From: CAZBNB01 sp964493245
GTDB taxonomy: Bacteria > Pseudomonadota > Gammaproteobacteria > Legionellales > Legionellaceae
Length of the DNA stretch: 40,987 bases
Direction of reading: 5' to 3'
Assembly (NCBI GenBank): GCA_964493245.1
Contig: CAZBNB010000024.1
Span: forward strand, 1-40,987
Position 1 is the first letter of the stretch. Every line of letters starts with the position of its first letter. Shown here piece by piece: positions 1 to 15,000 of this stretch. Below the pieces are notes generated by a model. It did not search any database. It saw only the letters and a list, made by a program, of their open reading frames with translations, and had not been told where the DNA came from. A program made the translations under genes and the position numbers.

Positions 1-27
1 AATAAATGTTGCTGCTTCAATTTCTCT
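1..27 (-). other. Continuation of the NRPS-B condensation-domain frame beyond the stop
   Basis: The nine codons after the ochre stop, in the same frame, read REIEAATFI. They align without gaps to the sister C4 domain, where the equivalent stretch is YRETSVGHFN and the stop falls on the Tyr. The condensation domain therefore carries on past the stop and off the left edge. This is most simply a Tyr-to-ochre nonsense change or a sequencing error, not a natural C-terminus. Confidence 0.7.
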
Positions 28-3000
28 TTAAGATATACTGATTGACTGATCTTGGGCTTTTTTATAATAACGACCGTGATCATCTTGAACAAAATGTGTC
101 CGCAAGACATGATGACGTTTCACTACTTGTTGTAATGCTTTTTTTAATGCCTCAAAATCTATTTCTTGATTTAATTCGTAGACCATTGGAATATGGTACG
201 CCACTGCTTCTTTAGCATATTGCTCAATAAACCATATACGCTCTTGTGCATATGATAAGGGCAATAATGAATCATTAGTAGGTATAATATCTAATAACAC
301 TTCTCCTTTATGCATCACCTCATAAATGCCTTTGATAGTCCGATATTTGAATATATCTGCTACAGAAACAACTCTACGCACCATTTGGGTTATGCGATGA
401 GCTGCTTGTATTGCTAAAATGGAATGTCCACCTAAACTAAAAAAATCATCCATTATCCCAACACGCTCAACTTTAAGAATCACCTGCCAGATCTTCGCTA
501 TCATTTCCTCAACTGTATTTCTCGGAACCTCATAATTACCTTCATTATTTTGAAATACCGGGATCGGTAATGCTTTTTGATCCAGTTTACCATTTACCGT
601 TAATGGCAATTTCTCCACGCGAATAAAAGCACTAGGTGTCATATAATGAGGTAAATAAGTAGATAAATATGCTTTTAATTCCGATTCATCCAATTGTTTT
701 TTTGATACATAATAAGCCACAATATGATCTGATATATATTGCACCGTCAGTTGTATTATTTCATTATGACGGCTTAAAACACTTTCTATCTCCCCTAACT
801 CAACACGATATCCTCGTATTTTTACTTGAAAATCGTTGCGTCCAATATATTCAATATTTCCATCTGACAAATAACGAACTAAATCTCCTGTCTTATATAA
901 TCTACCTTCGGCAAAAGGATTTGCAATAAAACACGTCTTAGTTAATTCAGGTTGATTGAGATAACCTCGGGCAACGCCCACACCACCAATATATAGCATT
1001 CCAATTGCACCTGGAGGAAGAGGCGCCAATTGTTGGTCAAGAACATACGCTTTATAGTTATTGAGTACACGCCCCACAATTACATTTTTTCCTAGATAAT
1101 CCCATAAATTTTCTTGAGAAATGGCACACGTGGTACATCCTACAATGGTTTCTGTAGCTCCAAAATGTATGAGTACATCCAACTTAGTTGATTCAGAAAG
1201 CCGTTGGAGCTTCAATGCCGTACTAGAACTCAACTTTTCTCCACCAATAACTACTTTGACGGGATAACTTCGACAATACTCTGAAAATATAGATTGTTGC
1301 AAAGCAATAGAATCTATATAGGATGGTGTTGATTTAATAAATGTAATTTGGTTGTCAGCAATATATTTCGATATATATGTGGCATCAAATTTATAGATAG
1401 CATTTAATAAATACAATCGTGCCCCACTTAACAGCCCTCCAAATAAACTGGTTAAAGTAGATCCAAATACGATTTCTTGAAATAATAAATGGCGATTATT
1501 CTCGTTTAATTTAAATCGACTAATAATTGCACAGACATAATTCACGGCTCCTCGATGTTCAACCATCACGCCTTTTGGCAATCCTGTGGTTCCAGAAGTA
1601 TAAATCACATAGGCTAAATCATCTGCCTCCCTCTTTTTAATTAAATTATGACGACATTCTTGATAATAAGGATTCATGTCTAAAAAAATCAAATAAGTAT
1701 GTTTTTTAACCAATGGTTTTAATATCTCACGAAATGCTTCCTGAGTGAGCAGCACTCGAGAATTAATATCCTTCAACACAAATAAAATACGTTCTTTAGG
1801 ATAATGTGGATCGATTGGTACGTAGGCTCCTCCAGCTTTCAATATTCCTAAAACACCAATCACCATCTCAAGCGAACGTTCCAAACATAGTCCAATAAGA
1901 GTATCAGGTTTTAATTCATTATTTGGATATTGACTGCATATAAATCGTGCTAGCTGATTCGAACGTTCATTTAATTCTCGATAGGTTAGCTTCTGCTCTT
2001 CATAAATTAGTGCCACACTGTCTGGAGTACGTGCAACTTGTTCCTCAAACAATTGATGGATCATTTTAGTGCTTGGATAAGGACATGCCATATCATTCCA
2101 ATCATAAATAATCCGTTGATAATCGCCTGCTTTTAATAAGGTGATTTCAGAGTAAAATCCTTCCAATTTTATTGTCAACTGAGAAACAATGTTCTCAAAT
2201 TGGGTTAACAGCTCTGCTGCTCTGCGCTCTGTTATTAAAAGCCCTTCATATTTTAAAGCAATCCAAAGTGAGTTTTGGGTTTCCCGCAAAGACAAAACCA
2301 AAGGATAATTTGATTTTTCTATTGCACCACGCATATTAAAGCCCAACCGCTTTATAATAGATGGTTCAGAAATTTCTTCTATTGGGTAGTTATCAAATAA
2401 AAATAAGCTATGAAATAATCGTTGTCCATCCCGTTGCAAGGAAGCCAAATCAACACAATGATGCTCATTCATCGCCACTATATTTGCTTCAATATGCCTT
2501 AATTGATCAATAACTGTGGTTTCTAAACTCCAATCAACGATTAATGGTAATGTATTAATATATAAACCAACGCTTTTTTCTATTTCAGATATAGAAATAG
2601 CTCGACCTGAAACAGTCGTTCCAACAATTGTAAATTTATCACCAGTATAACTATGAATTAATTTATGCCAAGCAAACTGCAATAACACATTTAAAGTCAC
2701 ACCTGTTTTCACAACTAATTGTTTTAATGCTTCATAGATATCACCTGTTATTTCTAATTGTGTGACTTTAGATACTTTCAACACGGTTGTTTCGTGAATA
2801 TTGATTTGCTTACTCATCAATAAACTTAAGTCATTCGCTCCACTTACATCAGCGAGATGCTCTTTCCAATAATGGTCTGATATAGATTTATGTTGATAAA
2901 TGTAATATTGAGCTTCTAGATAGGCTTTATCTATACTTATTTCTGGTATCTTCCCATCAAGTATTTGCATGTAATATGCATGTACTCGATTTAACAAAAT

Positions 3001-6000
3001 TGAACCACTCCAACCATCCAATATACTATGATGAGCGCTCTTCAAAACAATATAGTGTGATATTTTTTGCTTTATCAAATGTAGCCGCAATAAAGTAGGG
3101 CGTTGTAGGTCAAAAGGAATCAACCGATCTTGTTTTTGAATTTCATCAATTGCAGCGGTTTTATTAACCACGCTACTGATGTCATGTTGCATAATATCCA
3201 ACTTACCTTGCTTGCTTGTAACCTGAATCAAAGATTCATCCCAATTAAAATAAGTGCGTAATATAGGATAAGTATCCAACACAAAACCCCAAGCTTTTAT
3301 ATAAGCAGCAACATCCAACACATGCTCATACTCTAACAACAATTGTACGCGATAAGCATCATCTTGGGGCTCACGTAGTGCATGGTATATAAACCCCTGC
3401 TGTAAACTATTCGCGGGCATAATCGCTTCAATATGCTTATCTTGTTCTTGTAGTTTATCCAATAATGCTTGACTCAGAGCCACCATATTAAAATCACTTG
3501 AAGTAAACCAAGATAGCTCTTGACTGAGACAATGTTTTAATATTAATAAAAGATGTTTCTTATATCTTGAAGCAGCATTCTTAGCCAAAGCAGCTGAACA
3601 ATGACTAGATATTGAAAAATGAAAAGCGCCATTTAATACCATTCCGTGAATATCTAAAACAGCCGCTCTAACATTCTCAATAGGTACACTTTGACCAGAA
3701 GACTCCGCCACCACTTGCCAATACCCGGACGAAGTATCAAACTGACCTAAGTAATTGAATATAATTCCCAATGTGTTTTCATATCCAAAACTACCAAACC
3801 CAAGACCTTTATTCGGAATATGGCGTAATCGCTCTTTTATATAACAAATACTTTCAGATAAGCTCTCTTTTGCTGACAATTTCACTGGATACATACTCGT
3901 AAACCAACCCATCGTACGTGAAATATCTAGAGCATCCTCGATTAGCCACCTACCATGACTCTCTAGCAAAATGGTATGATTTACTTCAGAAAAACACTCT
4001 GCGAGCGTATAAATTAAAGCTGTTAAAAGTAAATCATTTATTTCCGTATGATAGGCATCGTTAGCCAGCTGAAGTAACTGCTCTGTCTCTTTTTTACTTA
4101 TCTTACATACCGTTGTATAAACTGTATTAGATAACATCGGATAAGTCGTTTGGCTAAGTAATTGTTCTTGCCAATATAAATTTTCGTTCATGTTTTTTTG
4201 AGAATAAGCTTTCATCGCCTCTGTCCACTGCCGATAGCTACTCCCTTTTTGACCTAAAGATTCCCCATCATATAATCGTTTAATATCCTCAATGAAAATC
4301 CGCCAAGAAACCGTATCTACAATCAAATGATGTAAGGCAACATATAATCTAGCACTTCCATCTTCGTAACCACGAACATATCCCAATTGCCACAAGGGAC
4401 CATTACTGATATCAAAATGACTTTGCCAACTGGTAAAAATATCTATTAACTCTTTTTCTTTAAATAATCTCTTATCCAATTGAGAAACGGAAGGAATAGA
4501 AATTTTTTCTTCATAAATCTGAGAAATTTGGCCCATCGAATCTTCCATAAAACGTACGCGTAATATGTCATGATGCTCAACCAATACTGGTAATATCTCA
4601 TTTAATCGAGTAATCGATAATTCAGGAACTCGTATCAAAAAAGATTGATTCCAATGGGCTCTACGTGGAAAATTTTGCTCAAAAAACCAAGTTTGTATCG
4701 GTGATAAACTTATATCTCCTCTCAATATACCTTGTTCGATATTGATCTTAGGTGTTATATCTAATACCTGTAATAAGCCTTCTACATGACGCTGCGCAAA
4801 AATATCATTTACTCGGCAATGAAACCCTGCTCGATGCATACGAGCCACCACCTGAATACTGACAATCGAATCTCCTCCTAATTTGAAAAAATCATCTCGC
4901 ATACCTACTTGCTCTACACCTAAAACATCTGCCCAAATTCGACATAATTCAATTTCTCGATGCGTCTTTGGAGCCACATACATTTTCCTATCATTCGCAA
5001 AACTATAAGCAGGTAATGCACTGCGATCTAACTTCCCATTGTGAGTCAATGGCAACGCATCTAATTGCATAAAACCTTGTGGAATCATGTATTCTGAAAG
5101 CAGTTTCTTAAGATGAATACCTAACTCAGTAACACTTATTTGCTTTGAACTCACAAAATAGGCAATTAAATATTGAGCATTATCTTCTCCCCCTCTCGTT
5201 TCTGCTAAAACAACCGTTTGTTCTATTCCTTCATAAGACAATATTGCTCGCTCTATTTCACCTAACTCGACCCTATAACCACGTATCTTAATTTGAAAAT
5301 CATTACGACCTATGTATTCTAAATTCCCATCTTCACGCCAACGTACCAAATCACCCGTCTTATATAAACGCGTATAACCTAAGCGTTTGTCCTCTTCACT
5401 CGCAAAAGGATTCGGAATAAAGCGCTCTGCGGTAAGTTCTGGTTGATTCAAATAACCACGAGCCAATCCAGCTCCACCTATATAAAGCTCGCCAATGCAA
5501 CCGATTGGAAGAGGATGATAATAAGCGTCTAAAACATATACCATTGTATTGTATATTGGCTTACCAATAATCATCCCTTGATTTTCATTTTTTAACATAC
5601 TAGACGTTGAACAAACGGTCGTTTCTGTAAGACCATATTGATTTATAAAATAAGGCACCTCTGGTATAGAGCCTCGATAAATACCTCCTCCTGTAACTAA
5701 AACCCTAAGAGGTAATTTAAAGGAAGCATTCAATTCTGATAACAAAATAGGAGGGATCCCTACACAAGTAATTTTATTTAAAACAATATAATTGTATAGT
5801 TCTGAAACACTTTGTCTGGTATCTTCACTGAGTATATGTAACGTATTTCCATTCAACAAGGCTGGATATATATCTAAAGTAATAGCATCAAAAACGTAGT
5901 TAAAATAACTAGCAATAATATCATTCGAATTCAGAAGAGATAATTGATAGGTTATAAAATTAACTAAACTCGTATGCTCAATCATCACTCCTTTAGGCAT

Positions 6001-9000
6001 TGCTGTAGTTCCAGAAGTGTAAATTACATAAATCAAATTACGACCGGTTATTACTTGATGAGGGTTAATAATGTCTTGAGAATTTAATACATTTTGCATC
6101 TCATCTGAATCTATCTCTATCAACGAAACATGCTGGTTAATGATAGAACAATTTTCAACTGTCTGCTGCGTTTTGAATATATAACTACTTAGTAGATCCG
6201 ATGCCCATTTATCTTGATAGGAAACATTAGAAATTATCAAACGCGCATTTGTATCATTTAATATGTGGCAAATTTGGGAATCTGGATCACTGGGAGCAAG
6301 GGGAACATAAGCAACGCCAGCTTTTAATACGCCAAGCATAGCTATGATCAAATACTCAGAACGATCCAAACATAAAGCTATCAACTCATCTTCTCTAAAA
6401 GAATAATTTTTTCTTAAATAATGTGCGAGTTGATTCGCTTTTTGATTTAACTCGTTATAGGTTAATCTTCGAGTATTGTAAGCAATAGCCACATGTTCCG
6501 GAGTCTTTACAACTTGCTCTTCAAACAACTGATGAATTGTTTTTTCGCATTCATAACTTTGTTTAGTCCGATTAAAATCATCAATAATTCGTCGATACTC
6601 TTGTACGCTCAGCACACTAAATTCACTGATGGGTTTATCAAGGCTTGTAACCATTTCCGTCAAAATGCATTCATAAGAGCTGATAAGTCTTTCAATCGTT
6701 TTGGGTTCAAACAAAGAAGTAGTATATTGAATAATGCCAGTAATGTTTTCTTTTGAAACCTGAAGCGAAAGTGTCAAGTCAAATGTAGAAACCTGATATT
6801 TATCAGACAATGAAAGTGGCTTTAAATGTGCTTGAATACCTTCATTGGTACCTTCAAAAATCTGGTGCATTACAAACATAACCTGAAAAAGGGGATGTTT
6901 AGATAGATCACGCTCTAACTGTAAACTATCAATCAACTTCTCAAATGGCATGTCTTGGTGCAATTGAGCTTCCAGCATCTCTGCTTGAATCGATTTAATA
7001 TAACAATTCAATGTATTTGACATTTGTAATTGAAATCTCAAAGGCAGCGTATTCGAGAAAAATCCTATTAAATCCGCTAATTGGGGATGTTGTCTGTTGG
7101 CAACGACCGTACCAATGGTTATATCTGTTTGATTAGCATATTTTGATAAAACTAAAACAAATCCACTCAGTAAGATCGTATGTAACGTCACATTAGATGT
7201 TTTTGCTAATAATTTGAGCTCTTCTGACAACGATCGTTTTAACTTAAAATCAATTTCATTTCCACGAAAATCAATCTTTGGTAAACGAGAATAATCCGTT
7301 GCTAGAAATAGGGGAATATAATCTTTAAATTTATTTTCCCAATACACCATAAGCTCTTTTAAACGCGCTCCCGATATTCTTTCTCGTTGCCAAACAACAA
7401 AATCCTTGTATTGAATACTTAAAGAAGAGATAGGGCGTGGAAATATGTCATTATTTATTTCTCTTTGATAAAAATAATTAAGATCTTTAATAAAAATATC
7501 GTATGACCAACCATCAAAAGCAATATGATGAAATGTCAATATTAGATATCGTCGCTTCACATCCTCCAAAGTACATAAAAAAGCTCTAATAGGATATTCC
7601 GTCTCTAAGTTAAATGGAGTATGTATCGCATCATATAAAATATGATTAAAGTGTCCTACAGAAGTTTCTCTATAAAAAATCTCTAAAGGCTTACATTGGA
7701 CTTCTTGATAATATATGCCATCTCCATCTTCAGTAAGATAAGTCCGCAAAATCTCATGTCGCATCACCACATTTTGTAGAGCCAGCTCCAATACACCTTC
7801 AATAATAACATCATCCAATTCGTATAAAATTGGAAGATGATATGGACGAACTTCCTCTATATATTGCTCAATAAACCAAAGACGCTCTTGTGAAAATGAG
7901 AGAGGTGCTCGATTAGTCGGAATGGGGTGAATATCAACAAGCTCGTCTTCAAAGCTCATTACACTACAAATTCGTGAAATCGTACGCTGTTGAAATAAAG
8001 TTGCCACCGAAAAATCACGACGAAAAATTTGACTCATACGATGAGCCATTTGAATCGCTAAAATAGAATGCCCACCTAGTTTAAAAAAATCATCCGACAC
8101 GCCAACTCTGTCGACTTTTAAAACTTGAGCCCACATCTGACATAACATTACTTCCAACTCATTAGCTGGTGCAATATAACTTTCTACTGATAATAAAAAT
8201 TCCGGTGGAGGTAATGCTTTTCTATCTAGCTTTCCATTAACTGTTAATGGCAATGATACTAACTCTATATAAACAGTAGGTAACATGTGCTCTGGTAACT
8301 TCTTACGTAAAAAGGTATCTAATTCTTGTGATGTAATTTTTTCTTGACTCAAATAATATGCTAATAAATGCTCATCATCGTATAGCACAACAGTTTGTTT
8401 TACAGCCGGATGCTGCATCAACAGTGTTTCTATCTCGCCCAACTCCACTCGATAACCACGGATTTTTACCTGAAAATCATTACGACCAATATATTCCAAA
8501 TTACCATCAGCTAACCAACGTGCTAAATCACCGGTCTTATATAAACGATTATATCCTAAAACTTTATCTTCTTGTGTTGCAAATGGATTATTGATAAAAC
8601 ACTTTGATGTTAATTCAGGACGATTCAAATAACCTCGTGCTAAACCTGCACCACCTATATAAAGCTCACCAATTACACCAATAGGCACTGGAGAGCTCAT
8701 CTTATCTAAAATATAGACCTTTAAGTTCTGTAAAGCTTTCCCTATATGAACGTCGGAATAATTCGGACTGCATGTAAATGTTGTTACCTCTGCACCTTCC
8801 GTAGGGCCATACCAATTATGTATGGTCAAATCATGTTGGCTTAATTTATAACAAGCGTTGACGTGCTGTAATAAAAGCGTCTCTCCACTACAAAACAAAC
8901 AACGGATGGATGCAGGAAAAAGTTGTTCTAAACTTGTAAGAGCATGCGTAAGCTCTACTAAAACACTGGGTACAAAATGCACAATTGTAACTTGTGTATT

Positions 9001-12000
9001 TTTTATTAGTTCTATCAAATAGATCAAATCTAAATGCTCCATTGGTTTCGCTACCACAATCTGTGCACCAAACCAATTCGCCCAAAATATTTCCCAAATT
9101 GATACATCAAAAACATAAGGTGTTTTAAAAAGAACAACATCGCTTGGTTGTAATTGATATACTTCTTTCCCCCAACACAATCGATTTACAATACTTGAAT
9201 GCTGAATTGCAACGCCTTTAGGTAAACCAGTTGTGCCTGATGTATAAAGAACCTGAGCTAAATCATTTGCGCCATTCACAGGTCCCAAATTTGACTTGGC
9301 AAATGGCTTATAAAGCGCTTCATCATCTAATGCGGTACTGTTTGAAAAAAGATACTGTAAAGCACATTGCGTTAAAACTAATTGAGTTTGTGTATCTTCC
9401 AAAATAAATTCAATGCGCTCTTTCGGATAATGTGGATCAATTGGTACATAGGCACCTCCTGCCTTCAAAATTCCCCAAATACCAATGAGCATCTCAAACG
9501 ATCGCTCAACACAAATCGCTATTAAAGTATCAGGCTTGAGCGATGTAACATATTGCTCACGTATCCAATACGCCAATTGATTCGCTTTTTGATTTAAATC
9601 TTGATAAGTAAGTTGCTTATCTTCGTATCTAACAGCAATATAATAAGGTGTCCGTTCTACTTGCTCTTCAAACAATTGATGTAATGTTTTCTCTCGTGGA
9701 TAAAATTGATTTGTCTCATTCCATTTATACACAACAGTTTGATACTCATCTAAGCTCAGTGATGTATAATGTTTTAAAGGTTTATCCTCTAAACGCAACA
9801 TCTCTTGTAATATGTTTTGATAATGATGAACTAGACGCTCCACAGTTTGTGGTTTAAAAAGAGAGGTCGCATACTCAAACTTTCCTTGTATCTCTTGGCG
9901 ACCAACAACTAAACTTAATGTCAAATCAAATTTTGCTATACCATATTCCATATTCATTGCTGGACTTTCTACAATGCCAGTTGTCTCTTCACATTCCTCT
10001 TCATCTTCATAACGAATTACAAACATAATCTGAAACAAAGGATGCCGTGAAACATCGCGTTCAACTTCAAGCTGCTCAACCAACATTTCAAACGGTAAAT
10101 CTTGATGTTGTTGTGCCTCAAGCACAATTTCTTGAGTTTTGCTTAAGTAAGAGGATAATTCCTCATCATGTTCTACGGGAATCCTTAACACTAATGTATT
10201 TAAGAAAAACCCAATTAAATCAGCTAGTTGAGGATGTTGACGATTAGCTATCTGTGTACCAATCAAGACATCATCTTGTCGTGTATAACGTGATAGTAAC
10301 AACGTAAATCCAGATAATAGTAAAGTAAATAAAGTCACCTGATATTGTTGAGCTAATCCTTGAAGCTCTATAGGCAATTTAAAAGCAACCTCTGAGCCTC
10401 GATAATCAAATTTCGTAGGCCGTGGATAATCTGTAGGAAAATTTAACGGCTCTGCTCCTAAAAGCTGATTTTCCCAATATGAAAAAAGCTCTGGAAGATG
10501 AGAAATAACTTGTTTTCTTTGCCACACTGCAAAATCTTTGTATTGAATTTCCAACGCTGGGCTTGTTTTACCGACATAAAAGTTTTTTAGCTCTCGATTA
10601 AAAATGCGCGCTGACCACTCATCAAACGCTATATGATGAAACACAATCAGTAAATAACGTTTATGATCTCGTGTATAATGCCCTGCTCGTATGGGATAGA
10701 TTTTTGTCAACTCAAAATGTCGATGTATAAACTCAATCGGATCAATCTCAACTTCCATTCCAAATGCTAAGAGCTCGACACTTTGAATATAGCACCCTTC
10801 CTCACTAATGCTAAATCGACTTCTTAAGACCTCATGACGTTCAACAATATATTGCAATGCCATACCATATTTTTCTAATTTTACGTCATGATGTAGCTCA
10901 TAATGTAAAATAGTATGATAAGCATCTGTACCACCTTCATACTGCTCAATAAACCACAATCGCTCTTGAGCATAAGACAATGGAGCTTGATTCTGTTTAG
11001 TAGGTTCTATCGCCTCTAATACATCAACGTCTTTTATATGCTGATAAAGTTGCTTTATTGTACGGCACTTAAAAACGTCATCAACCAAGACCACACGCCT
11101 CAATACTTTACTCATCCTGTGTGCAACTTGCATTGCTAATATTGAATGCCCACCTAATCTAAAAAAATCATCTGAAACCCCAACACGCTCTACTTTTAAA
11201 AAGTGAGCCCATATCTTACATAAAATTGCTTCTACTTCATTAACTGGCGCAATATAATTTTCTATCAATAATGAAAAATCAAACTGCAACAATGCTCTTC
11301 TATCTAACTTTCCATTCGACGTTAACGGAAACGAGGTTAATTCTATGTAAGCAACAGGCAACATATATTCTGGAAGCTTATCGCGTAAAAATGCCTCCAG
11401 CTCTTGCGATGTAATTTTTTCTTGAGTCAAATAATATGCTAATAAACGTCCATTCTCATACAGTACTACGCTTCTCTTGACAGAAGGATGTAACACTAAG
11501 TTGGCCTCTATTTCACTCAATTCTAAACGAATGCCATTAATTTTTACTTGAAAATCATCACGACCAATATACTCTAAATTACCACTCGATAACCAACGAA
11601 CTAAATCACCTGTCTTATAAAGCTTGGTATAACCTTTCTGCATATCTTCTTTTGTAGCAAAAGGATTGAAAATAAAACGCTCTTTTGTTGATTTTGGTTG
11701 ATTTAAATAGCCCCTTGCAAGCCCTACACCACCGACATATAACTCCCCTATAACACCCACGGGTACAGGCTGAAGAAAATCGTCTAAAACATACACCTTA
11801 TAATTATAATAAGGTTTTCCAATGTTTCCGATAAGAGAGAATGAGTCGGCTTTCTTAATATTGCAGACACCTACCGTTGTTTCCGTAGGTCCATACTCGT
11901 CATAAATTTCATCAACATACTTAGCAATTTGCTGTATATGTTGCTTATCAAGTTTTTCTCCACCAACAAAGCATCGCTTAACTCGAGTCGGCTGTTTTAC

Positions 12001-15000
12001 AAAAGATAGCTGTATTAAATAAGATGGGGTTGATTTTATAAATTCAATACTAGATTCATTTAAATGTGAAGCATAACGTTCAATATCCTGTAAATGCCCC
12101 GTGTAAATAATAATTTTTTTACCGCACATTAAAGGAATTAACGTGGTTGTTATTGTCAAATCAAAACTTAAGCGTGTTGAAAAATCAATATTTTTTATAT
12201 CGTGAAAATGAGATAATACATTTTGATAGTAATTAACAACACTTCTATGTTCTATCATTACCCCTTTGGGTTTGCCTGTTGTTCCCGAAGTATAAATAAT
12301 ATAAGCTAAGTCTCTTGGTTGACTATACCCTGGGAAATTGCTGATTTTTTCTTTTTGGTAAGGTTTTTCATCAAGCACAATATACTGTATAGTTTCGGCA
12401 ACTTGTTTTAACTTACTTAGAAAATAAGATTGCGTCAGCAACAATGCGCTCTTTGTATCATCTATCAAATAGCAAAGTCGCTCACTTGGCAGATCGGGTT
12501 CTATCGGTACATAAGCTGCCCCTACTTTAAGCACCCCTAAAATACCAATAAACATATCTAGTGAACGATCTAGGCATAAAGCTATCAGCGTATCTGGTTT
12601 TAACTTATTTTGATAAAATCGACAAATATAGTGTGCCAGCTGATTGCTTGCCTCATTTAATTGTCTATAAGTCAGTTGTTGGTTTTCAAAGACAAGAGCA
12701 ATATGGTTTGGATTCTTTTGAACTTGTTCTTCAAACAATTGATGAATAGTCCTACTATCAGAGTATCCATAATCTGTTTGATTCCAATCATAAAGAACCT
12801 GTTGATACTCTCCTGGCATAAATAAATTAATTGCCGTATGCGAACGCTCATAGTTTTTATCAAGCTGATTAATGATGTGTACTAATTGACAAACAATACG
12901 CTCAGATTGCTCGTCATTAATACACATTCCTTCATAATTAAGACTAATGTGTAATGAGTCATCAACCTCATAAGCAAGTAGTGCTAAAGCGTAATCTATT
13001 TTTTCATAAGAAGCTCGCAAACTTACTGCAACGTCTGACTCATCCTCTAAGAATGGATAATTTTCAAATATCAATAGACTATGAAAAAGACGTTTTCCAT
13101 TTTTTTGAAGATCTGCCAAATTCACTGTACTATATTGATTAATCATCGATAATGCTCGATGAATTAACTGTAGTTGTTCGCGGACACTATGGTCTTGCGA
13201 CCAATCCACAAGCAAAGGCAAAGTATTTATGTGTAACCCCACACTTGATTCAATTCCAGCAATCGGTAACTCTCGACCAGACACTGTCGTTCCAACAATC
13301 GTTTGATTATTTTTCGTATAAATTTGAATCAATTTATGCCAAGTAAATTGCAAAATAACCGTCATGGTAATACCAATCTCTTGGACTAGACACTTCAGGG
13401 AGTGATATGCATTACCTTCAATCACTATCTCTTTCTTAGCAGGCTTTTTAAGCCTCTTAAATGACTCTAAATCTATCGATTGACTAAATAGAGCGCGGAT
13501 ATCATTCACGTGTTCAATATGAGTAATAGCTTCGGCCCAGTAGGCATTCACCACATCTTGATTTTTTGCAATATACGCTTGTGTTCGTAAATAAGTCGTA
13601 TCTTCCTCTATCTCAAATCGCTCTCCAGAACATAAACGCTTATAGTAAGCATGCACACATTTTAGTAAAATTGGACTACTCAAACCGTCCGAAATACTAT
13701 GATGTTCTGTCTTAAGTACTGTGTAATAAGCCGTATCTTGGCGTATCACATGTAGCCGTAATAATGTAGGATGTTCTAGATCAAATCCCTTTCTCCTATC
13801 TTCTTCTTGAATTCGTTGTACCATCAACGCTTTATCTATATCATGCCTCACATCATGATACTGAACAGTTAGTTTTCCTTTTTTACAAACAATTTGAATT
13901 AACGATTCTTCCCAATTAAAACAAGTTCTTAATATGGGATATCTTTTTATCGCATACTCCCAAGCTAATATGTACGCATCAACATTCAGTGCATGAGAAT
14001 AATCCAATAACACTTGAATGCGATAAGCATCATCATCTGGTTGAGTTAGCGCGTGATAAATGAACCCCTGTTGTAAACTATTTGCAGGATATAGTGCGTC
14101 TATCTCATAACGTTCCTGTAAACATGACAATAAGAGCTCATTAATTTGTATCGTATTAAAATCACTCACCGTATAACGACTTTCTCCTTTTAATACGCGT
14201 GCAACACAATGCCCAATAACACGCTTTAATGCTGTCTCAAATCCTTGGGAAAAATAAGCACTTACTTCTTTTGATAAGCGAGTCACTACATTAAATTGCA
14301 ATACACCTTCACTCACCAGCCCATTAATATTAATTAAATGCATATCAGCATTTTGAACATCAACGCTCAAGCCAGAGTCTTTATTCACAATCTGCCAATA
14401 GCCAGTTGTACTATCAAATTGTCCTAAATAATTAAAATTAATTTTCGGTAAGTTTTTATAATCTAATAATACGCCATACCCAATCCCATTGAATGGAACA
14501 TGTCGTAAACGTTCTTTTATCTCAGAAATACTTTTCTCAAACTGCCTCTCAGATGAAAGACGGACAGGATACATGTTCGTAAACCATCCTACCGTCCGGC
14601 TAACATCTAACATCTCATCAATCAACTCTCGCCCATGCCCTTCTAATGTAATCACATGCGCTACTTGAGGTTGCCATTCACATAATGCTTCCCCAAGTGC
14701 TGTCAATAGCAAATGATTAACTTCAGTGTGATAAGCCTCATTTGCAATAAACAATAATTGTTCTGTTAAAACTCTATCCAGAACCACTCGATGCTTATTT
14801 GGCTTGGATAAAGTAGCATAAATCTCATAATCCGGTTGCTCAATTTGTTGCAACATCCAATAATTTTTCTCTTTTTTATGAGCATGAGCATAAGATGAAA
14901 CTGCCTCAGTCCACTGCCGATAACTACTTCCTTTCTGACCTAAAGCTTCTCCTTCATATAGTCGTTTAATATCCTCAATTAAAATCCGCCAAGAAACTGC

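Noticed and set aside
9000..9110. Specificity call of Ser for A2 of NRPS-B as certain
   Set aside because: Six pocket residues fit Ser (D-V-W-H-F-S), but the last three (W-E-V) do not, possibly because of a one-residue gap; kept only as Ser-like.
669..13346. Several plus-strand ORFs of 60-90 codons inside NRPS-B
   Set aside because: They are antisense to conserved NRPS domains, have no RBS or recognisable protein character, and are explained by the long minus-strand gene.
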